Below, in pieces: positions 59,155 through 64,000 of a stretch of DNA of 64,000 nt. The position numbers and the translations under genes are program-made. How positions within the stretch are numbered: position 1 is the stretch's first letter; each line of letters opens with the position of its first letter. This DNA comes from a bacterium (GTDB lineage Bacteria > Electryoneota > B3-LCP): contig JAPKYS010000043.1 of the NCBI GenBank assembly GCA_026394195.1, positions 19,131 through 83,130 of the forward strand, read 5' to 3'. Below the pieces are notes generated by a model that saw only the letters and a list, made by a program, of their open reading frames with translations, had not been told where the DNA came from and did no database searches.

Positions 59155-60495
59155 CTATTTGCCAATGCAAAATTCCGAGAAGATGTGGTCGAGTATCTCA
59201 TCGGTGGATACGTCTCCCATGATTTCTCCCAGGACGTCAGATGCTGCTTTTAAATCAGCTGCCAGTAATTCTTCACGCATTTTAATACCAATTCGTTCTA
59301 TTGCACCTTCCAATATGTCTATGGCTCTAGTTACCGCTTGAACATGCCGCTGCCTGGTTATTATTCCATCTTCAAAGAGGATGTCTTTTTCATAACCAAG
59401 TCTTTCAATGACTTGCTTTTGCAGCTCCGGCAGCCCGAATCCTTTTTGGGCTGAAATTGACAAATAATTATTTCTAATTTCTTTATTATCAATTAGATCG
59501 GTTTTATTTACTACAATGATTGCTCTCTCTTTTGCTGGAGTGTTCTGTGTTTCTTTTGGTGCAGTGGCATCTTCGACCCAAATCACGACGTCGGCAACGG
59601 CGGCAACGGTTCGAGCTCTAGCCACCGCGAGTTGGTCCGGACCGTCGTAATCATCGTCCTGCCCGGCTGTATCTATCAGCCGGATACTCAACCCTTCCCA
59701 TTCTACGAAACCTTCGACGGTGTCTCTCGTCGTTCCCGGTCGTTCATGGACGATAGCCCGATCTTCCTTCAGTAAGGCATTGAATAGTGTGGATTTACCC
59801 ACGTTTGGTTTACCGGAAATAACCACCGACGCTCCATCTCGAGCCAAACGCCCTTGTCTGTAAGCGCTTTCCATCGCCTGCAATTCCTGGATGATGCTAT
59901 CGATTTTGCGTTTGACCGCTTCCTCATCAATCACCGGCAATTCCTGATCTGAAAAATCGATCTGCAACTCCAAAAGCGATCTGATCTCCACCATCTGCTT
60001 CCGAATTGCGCTGACTCGCCGCGATAATGCTCCCTCGTGTACGGCAATTGCGGCTCTGTGCGCCGCCTGGCTGCTTGCTGCGATTAAATCAGCGACTGCT
60101 TCTGCCTGAGCCAGGTCGAGTTTGCCATTTAAGAAGGCGCGGAGCGTGTATTCTCCTGGTTCTGCAATGCGTGCTCCGCACCTTAGGCTGTTTCGTATCG
60201 CCTGATCCACGATAAAAGGACTGCCGTGGAGAAATATTTCTACAGCATTTTCTCCCGTGTAGCTGTGCGGTTGCAGATAATAAATGCACTGCACCCGGTC
60301 TAATATCGCTCCATCGTGATCGATCAGATTGGTCAGAAAGATTTGCCTCGGTTTTTTTGCCTTAAACTGCTCCGGCGCATCTGTCAAACGTGCGGCTATG
60401 GCAATGGCGTCATCTCCGGAAAGACGAATGATTGCCAAGGCTCCTCGACCTTGCGGCGTAGCAAGAGCTACAATCGTATCTTCGTTTCTGTTCAT
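59155..60495 (-). CDS. mnmE: tRNA modification GTPase MnmE (TrmE)
   Basis: 446 residues from the ATG at 60495 (MNRNEDTIVALATPQG); a GTG 14 codons earlier lacks support. N-terminal tetrahydrofolate-binding domain with ALATPQGRGALAIIRLSG and NLEDxxLHGSP-like AVEIFLHGSPFI; GTPase domain with P-loop SGKPNVGKSTLFNALL, TTRDTVEG, DTAGQ and NKTD; the C-terminus is FCIGK with the conserved catalytic Cys. It acts with MnmG on wobble uridines. Confidence 0.96.
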   Translation of the reverse strand: MNRNEDTIVALATPQGRGALAIIRLSGDDAIAIAARLTDAPEQFKAKKPRQIFLTNLIDHDGAILDRVQCIYYLQPHSYTGENAVEIFLHGSPFIVDQAIRNSLRCGARIAEPGEYTLRAFLNGKLDLAQAEAVADLIAASSQAAHRAAIAVHEGALSRRVSAIRKQMVEIRSLLELQIDFSDQELPVIDEEAVKRKIDSIIQELQAMESAYRQGRLARDGASVVISGKPNVGKSTLFNALLKEDRAIVHERPGTTRDTVEGFVEWEGLSIRLIDTAGQDDDYDGPDQLAVARARTVAAVADVVIWVEDATAPKETQNTPAKERAIIVVNKTDLIDNKEIRNNYLSISAQKGFGLPELQKQVIERLGYEKDILFEDGIITRQRHVQAVTRAIDILEGAIERIGIKMREELLAADLKAASDVLGEIMGDVSTDEILDHIFSEFCIGK

Positions 60496-60546
60496 GATAC
60501 TGGTCGATCGGTTTGCTGTCAACCTTTTGGCTCGCACCCTTCATGA

Positions 60547-60570
60547 TAAAAGCCCGCCGGGCGGCGGGCT
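60547..60570 (-). terminator. Terminator-like hairpin after yidC
   Basis: AGCCCGCC (60551-60558) and GGCGGGCT (60563-60570) form an 8-bp GC stem with a 4-base loop; on the minus strand it is followed by TTTATC. It lies 20 bp after the yidC stop and just upstream of mnmE, so it would reduce read-through into mnmE. Confidence 0.6.
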
Positions 60571-60590
60571 CTTCAGATGGGTTGATTGAA

Positions 60591-62306
60591 TCAGGATTTC
60601 GCCGGGCTCGCCTGCGGCAGCATACCCTTGCGTTTCAGCCAATCCTGTTGTAGGTAGGTCCACAGATTGAAGAGAGCGTAATAGAGTGATAATCCCGACG
60701 GGAAGTTATTGAAAATCAATACCATGAAGACGGGCATCATGTACATGGTCGCTTTTTGCCGGGGATCTGTAATCATCTGCTTGCTCATCAAGAACTGTGT
60801 GACTCCCATCAGAATGGGTAAAACCGTCACGTGACTGCCGTAAAGGGGTACCGAGAATGACAGGGTCATAATGATATCCGGCATAGATAGATCCTTGATC
60901 CAGAAGATGAAGGGCGCCTGTCGTAGTTCGATGGTTGACCTGAATATAATGAAGAGAGCGTAGAGCAGAGGCATCTGCAGCAGAGTGGGCCAACAGCTGG
61001 AGAAGGGATTTACACCTTCATCCTTATAAAGCTGCATGGTGGCTTTATTCAGCTTTTCCGGGTTGCCTTTATACTTTTCCTGAATCTCCTTCATTTTGGG
61101 CTGCACCGAAGCCATGCGCGCCATCGACCGGGTCGATTTTTGCGTCAAGGGCCAGACGATTATCTTTACCAGCACCGAGAATAAAATCAGAACTAACACA
61201 TAGTTGGGGATGAAGGTATGCAACCCCTTCAAACTCCACAAAACCATCTTACTGAAAGGCTCGATCACACTCCAGCCCCAGTTCATGGTCTCTTCCAGTC
61301 TGGGATTGACCTGCGTGATCAATTTCTGATCCAGGGGTCCGCAGTAGACTGCAAACGATCCTGGCTGCTCGTTCAGCCGCCCGTTCATATCGAGTACGGT
61401 TTTAAAGACTTTGGGACGATGTTTCCCCAACATCGGCTGAGCGATTATGCCGAACTGAACTCCCTCACCAGGCGCCGAAAGCGGTAGGATGGCGACTTCG
61501 AAGTATTTGTTGCGCAACGCCGTCCATTCAGTTTTTCCGCTGGCTTTGCCGTCTAAATCCTTATCTCCCTTGCCGCTGAATTTCTCAAGTTCGCCACCCA
61601 TATAGGCGTAGGCTTCACTGTAGTAGATATCTTGCGCCGTATCCACTTCGGTAATGGCAAGACCTGATCCCCACTCAACCGAATAATTTGGATCAATTTC
61701 ACCGAGATTTCCGGCCGAAATCTTCATCTCAAATCGATATTCATCCCCTCGAAAAACCAACTGTTTCTGTACCCACCCGCCTGCTGCGGTTTCTGCTCTA
61801 AAAGTCAGCGTTGCCTCTTTGCCCTTGGGGATATTCAGATTTTCTGCGTCCGGTTTGAAACTGATGCTCTTCATATCCAGGGTATGCCCCTTGCTGAAGA
61901 GGATAAGATTAAGGTTGTCATCAGAGTCTGGTCGAATGAGCTGTACGACGCCGTTATCCTTTCCGGGATAGTTCAACAGTCTGCAGCCGGTGAGCACGCC
62001 GCCGCGCGTCGAATATTTCATCTGGAATAGCGGCGTTTCGACGATCACCGTCTGCGGCTGTGTCTCTTCGGTGAAGCCTTCGGATTGCCCCTCCGAAGCT
62101 GAAGTGGCTGTTCCCGGTTTCGCTATAACGCTTTCCGGGGCTGGTTCAGTTTTCTCTTGAATCCTGGCGGTATCCACCACGACGGAATCGGTCTTTTGCA
62201 GATGTTGGGAAGGTTCCGGCGGAGGATTGATCAGGCGAACATAGTACGGCCAGATCAGGATGATCAAGAGCATTACGGCTAATGCGATGACTGTTTTTTT
62301 ATCCAT
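60591..62306 (-). CDS. yidC: Membrane protein insertase YidC
   Basis: 571 residues of the diderm type. TM1 at about 5-24, a large periplasmic domain (about 45-355), then the conserved core with TM2 near 365, LILFSVLVKIIVWPLTQKST, RMASVQPKMKEIQEKYKG and the last helices VTQFLMSKQMI and MYMMPVFMVLIFNNFPSGLSLYYALFNLW. YidC inserts inner membrane proteins alone or with Sec. yidD starts 2 bp upstream of it in the same operon. Confidence 0.97.
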   Translation of the reverse strand: MDKKTVIALAVMLLIILIWPYYVRLINPPPEPSQHLQKTDSVVVDTARIQEKTEPAPESVIAKPGTATSASEGQSEGFTEETQPQTVIVETPLFQMKYSTRGGVLTGCRLLNYPGKDNGVVQLIRPDSDDNLNLILFSKGHTLDMKSISFKPDAENLNIPKGKEATLTFRAETAAGGWVQKQLVFRGDEYRFEMKISAGNLGEIDPNYSVEWGSGLAITEVDTAQDIYYSEAYAYMGGELEKFSGKGDKDLDGKASGKTEWTALRNKYFEVAILPLSAPGEGVQFGIIAQPMLGKHRPKVFKTVLDMNGRLNEQPGSFAVYCGPLDQKLITQVNPRLEETMNWGWSVIEPFSKMVLWSLKGLHTFIPNYVLVLILFSVLVKIIVWPLTQKSTRSMARMASVQPKMKEIQEKYKGNPEKLNKATMQLYKDEGVNPFSSCWPTLLQMPLLYALFIIFRSTIELRQAPFIFWIKDLSMPDIIMTLSFSVPLYGSHVTVLPILMGVTQFLMSKQMITDPRQKATMYMMPVFMVLIFNNFPSGLSLYYALFNLWTYLQQDWLKRKGMLPQASPAKS

Positions 62307-62308
62307 AG

Positions 62309-62509
62309 CTATGGCTCGTCGACTCCACCGGGATTAAAGGGATTGCAACGCATGAGGCGCCATGCGGCGAGCAGCGCTCCTCGCCTGAAGCCGTACTTTC
62401 GCAGGGCTCTTTGAGCGTAAACAGAACAGGAAGGATAGAAGCGGCATTGTGCTCCAAGAGCCGGACTGATGAACCGCCGGTATACATCAATCAGAGCTAT
62501 GGCAACCAT
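62309..62509 (-). CDS. yidD: Membrane protein insertion efficiency factor YidD
   Basis: 66 residues from the ATG at 62509, chosen because family members start at this point ([20 protein letters not shown]). The signature follows: CRFYPSCSVYAQRALRKYG and RLMRCNPFNPGGVDEP. It helps YidC-dependent insertion at the inner membrane. The start overlaps the end of rnpA by 23 bp. It is 2 bp upstream of yidC. Confidence 0.94.
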   Translation of the reverse strand: MVAIALIDVYRRFISPALGAQCRFYPSCSVYAQRALRKYGFRRGALLAAWRLMRCNPFNPGGVDEP

Positions 62510-62836
62510 GGCAAGCCAGCTCGAGCGCCCGGAGGTAGTCTCGCTCGAGGGTGTAATAATCCTCTGCTGTTGTGTGAATGCGAACGACAAGTTCACCTTT
62601 TTTCGTGATGTGGTTTTTATGCTGCCTGAAGGCTTCTCTGGCCCACCGTTTATGACGATTGCGCACGACGGCTGGTCCCAACTTTTTACCGACTAAAACG
62701 GCGAACTTCAGATCCGCCGCAGGCAAAAAAAAAGGGTCAGGCTGCCGTGTCGGACTCTCTTTCCGACTCGTTGAACTCGTTGGAGGTCTCTCGCTTTATG
62801 TAAGCGGAATCCTCTTGGAAATCCGTTAGGTTTCAT
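62487..62836 (-). CDS. rnpA: Ribonuclease P protein component, with an apparent frameshift
   Basis: The N-terminal part starts at ATG 62836, 11 bp inside rpm[21 protein letters not shown], then [17 protein letters not shown]. The C-terminal part is in another frame: [35 protein letters not shown] and so on to 62487, with the RNR motif ([15 protein letters not shown]). The two frames meet at a run of nine T on the minus strand (62725-62733). One extra T would join them into a normal 117-residue RnpA. As given, translation from ATG 62836 stops after about 41 codons. RnpA is essential, so a homopolymer sequencing error or slippage is more likely than true loss. Confidence 0.85.
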
Positions 62837-62972
62837 CCGAGACGGTCAATCTTTTACGACCCTTACGCCTGCGCCTGCTCAGTACCAGCCGTCCATTGGC
62901 TGTGGACATACGCTTGCGAAATCCGTGAGTGTTCACCCGCTTCCTGCGGCTGGGTTGGTAGGTTCTCTTCAT
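62826..62972 (-). CDS. rpmH: 50S ribosomal protein L34
   Basis: 48 residues, starting [20 protein letters not shown], continuing [20 protein letters not shown] and ending RLTVSDET. This is the standard L34 sequence. The gene was located by reading the minus strand between rnpA and dnaA. It starts 232 bp from the divergent dnaA. AGAAAGAGAAAAC precedes the ATG. The stop overlaps the rnpA start. Confidence 0.97.
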   Translation of the reverse strand: MKRTYQPSRRKRVNTHGFRKRMSTANGRLVLSRRRRKGRKRLTVSDET

Positions 62973-63204
62973 GTTTTCTCTTTCTGATTTATTTAAACCT
63001 AAAATATAAAGAGATTTTTTTGCTTAAGCAAGTCTTTCAACCAGTTTTTGCTTTTGTTGTTATCGACTTGTTTTTGCTCCGCTTGCGGCTCATGTTGAGG
63101 AAGTACTGTAATTTTACTTGACTTTTGATTCTAATTTCTCTATATTCTTTCTCCGGGCATCGAGCAATCCGCTCTTTTCCCAACCTCATTTTTATCAACT
63201 CCTT
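62973..63204. promoter_or_regulatory. rpmH-dnaA divergent promoter region
   Basis: 232 bp, AT-rich, between rpmH (minus) and dnaA (plus). It must hold both promoters. Two near-consensus DnaA boxes are present: TTATCGACT (63060-63068) and TTATCAACT (63192-63200), the second only 4 bp before the dnaA start, suggesting autoregulation. No perfect box is present. Confidence 0.5.
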
Positions 63205-64000
63205 ATGTCTACTCACATGGAAATATGGGATCAAGTGCTGAAAAAAATCGAGCCGAAGATCCCTCACGAAAGTTTTCTCACCTGGTTTGGCCCGCTGAAA
63301 TGCCTTAAGTTGGATGAAGGTATTTTACAGATCGGTGTACCGAACCAGTTCTTCTATGAGTTTCTGGAGACGCACTACCGGAAACACATTCATTCCGCTC
63401 TGTCTGAACTCTCTAACGGCGATTTCTCTCTTCAGTTCCAGATACTTCAAGACGGCGACGTTCCGGAAAAACCTGCGGAGGCTACCCCGATCGCGCCTTT
63501 TATTCCTCGCAATAACAACTATGATGAGCGTACTCAGCTAAATCCTCGCTACACCTTCGATAATTTTGTCGAAGGCGATGGAAATTCATTTGCCAAGGCA
63601 TCCGCTCTGGCTGTGGCGGAAGGTCCCGGCAAAACTCCTTTTAATCCTCTGTTTATCTACGGCGCCACCGGGCTGGGCAAGACCCACCTGATCCAGGCAG
63701 TGGGCAATTTCTCGCTGTTGCATAACAAATCTCTTCGGGTCATTTACGTGACCAGCGAAAAATTCATGAATGATTTTATCTTTTCCATCAAGGCCTATAA
63801 AACCACTGATTTTTCTCGCTTCTACCGTACGGTAGACCTGCTCTTATTGGACGACATTCAGTTTTTTCAGGGCAAAGAGCGCACACAGATGGAATTTTTC
63901 CATACATTCAATTCTTTGTACCAGATGGGAAAGCAGATCGTGCTTTCCTCTGACCGGCCTCCCAAGGAACTCGATGACTTCGACAAGCGATTAATCAGTA
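63205..64000 (+). CDS. dnaA: Chromosomal replication initiator DnaA, partial
   Basis: 265 codons are visible; the C-terminal part is beyond the right edge. Domain I starts MSTHMEIWDQVLKKIEPKIP and HESFLTWFGPL; after a short linker (about 85-110) the AAA+ domain begins with LNPRYTFDNFVEGDGNSFAKASALAVAE. Walker A is IYGATGLGKTHL (about 151-162), Walker B LLLLDDIQFFQGKERTQMEFFHTFN, then IVLSSDRPPKELDDFDKRLIS. DnaA binds DnaA boxes and opens oriC. An ATG four codons later (63217) is an alternative start. No ribosome site is obvious. Confidence 0.96.
   Translation, partial: MSTHMEIWDQVLKKIEPKIPHESFLTWFGPLKCLKLDEGILQIGVPNQFFYEFLETHYRKHIHSALSELSNGDFSLQFQILQDGDVPEKPAEATPIAPFIPRNNNYDERTQLNPRYTFDNFVEGDGNSFAKASALAVAEGPGKTPFNPLFIYGATGLGKTHLIQAVGNFSLLHNKSLRVIYVTSEKFMNDFIFSIKAYKTTDFSRFYRTVDLLLLDDIQFFQGKERTQMEFFHTFNSLYQMGKQIVLSSDRPPKELDDFDKRLIS

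Noticed and set aside
62487..62726. rnpA starting at the TTG at 62726
   Set aside because: The product would lack the N-terminal third of RnpA, which is plainly encoded upstream in the next frame; the break is a homopolymer frameshift.

Overview
The window looks like a chromosomal segment from a motile, diderm bacterium of the FCB (Fibrobacterota-Chlorobiota-Bacteroidota) superphylum or a related candidate phylum. The pointers are a TonB-dependent receptor with a carboxypeptidase-regulatory-like N-terminus paired with a DUF4249-type lipoprotein, secreted fibronectin-III and beta-propeller repeat proteins, a YidC with the large periplasmic domain of diderms, and a large intergenic load of palindromic repeats. 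The exact phylum cannot be fixed from sequence reading alone. The standard genetic code fits everywhere.

Left third (1-20276, all on the minus strand): a flagellar basal body/hook operon in the classical order flgB-flgC-fliE-fliF-fliG-fliH-fliI-fliJ-motE-like-fliK-flgD-TIGR02530-flgE-flbD-fliL-fliM-fliN-fliO, followed by a DUF342/FapA protein that runs off the left edge. A sigma-54 promoter lies just upstream of flgB. A sigma-54 activator and PAS histidine kinase pair (FlgR/FlgS-like) sits directly behind it, so this cluster probably carries its own regulatory circuit. fliPQR, flhAB and motAB are not in the window.

Middle (20842-35459, plus strand): a TonB receptor and DUF4249 lipoprotein pair closed by a strong terminator, then a chemotaxis operon: cheA (two HPt domains), cheW, a receptor with repeated HAMP-like units, cheR, cheB, cheD, an HDOD protein, a receiver, a CheX-like protein, cheY and cheX.

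Accessory zone (35460-49730): stacked palindromic repeat elements, a MerR-like regulator overlapping a large membrane protein with two glutamine-amidotransferase-like domains, secreted and lipoprotein genes, a decayed beta-propeller/protease stretch, a three-gene phosphorelay (hybrid kinase, sigma-54 activator, lone receiver with its own sigma-54 promoter), an acyl-CoA synthetase, a truncated AlbA-type ATPase remnant and a 10-bp tandem repeat.

Right third (49731-64000): housekeeping genes (purM, bfr, gpsA, asnS, a glycosyltransferase, acylphosphatase, apt, nth), then the replication-origin neighbourhood: rsmG, mnmG, mnmE, yidC, yidD, rnpA, rpmH on the minus strand and divergent dnaA, which is cut by the right edge. 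A perfect parS site lies between mnmG and mnmE, and DnaA boxes cluster around the start of rsmG. rnpA carries an apparent one-base frameshift in a run of nine T.
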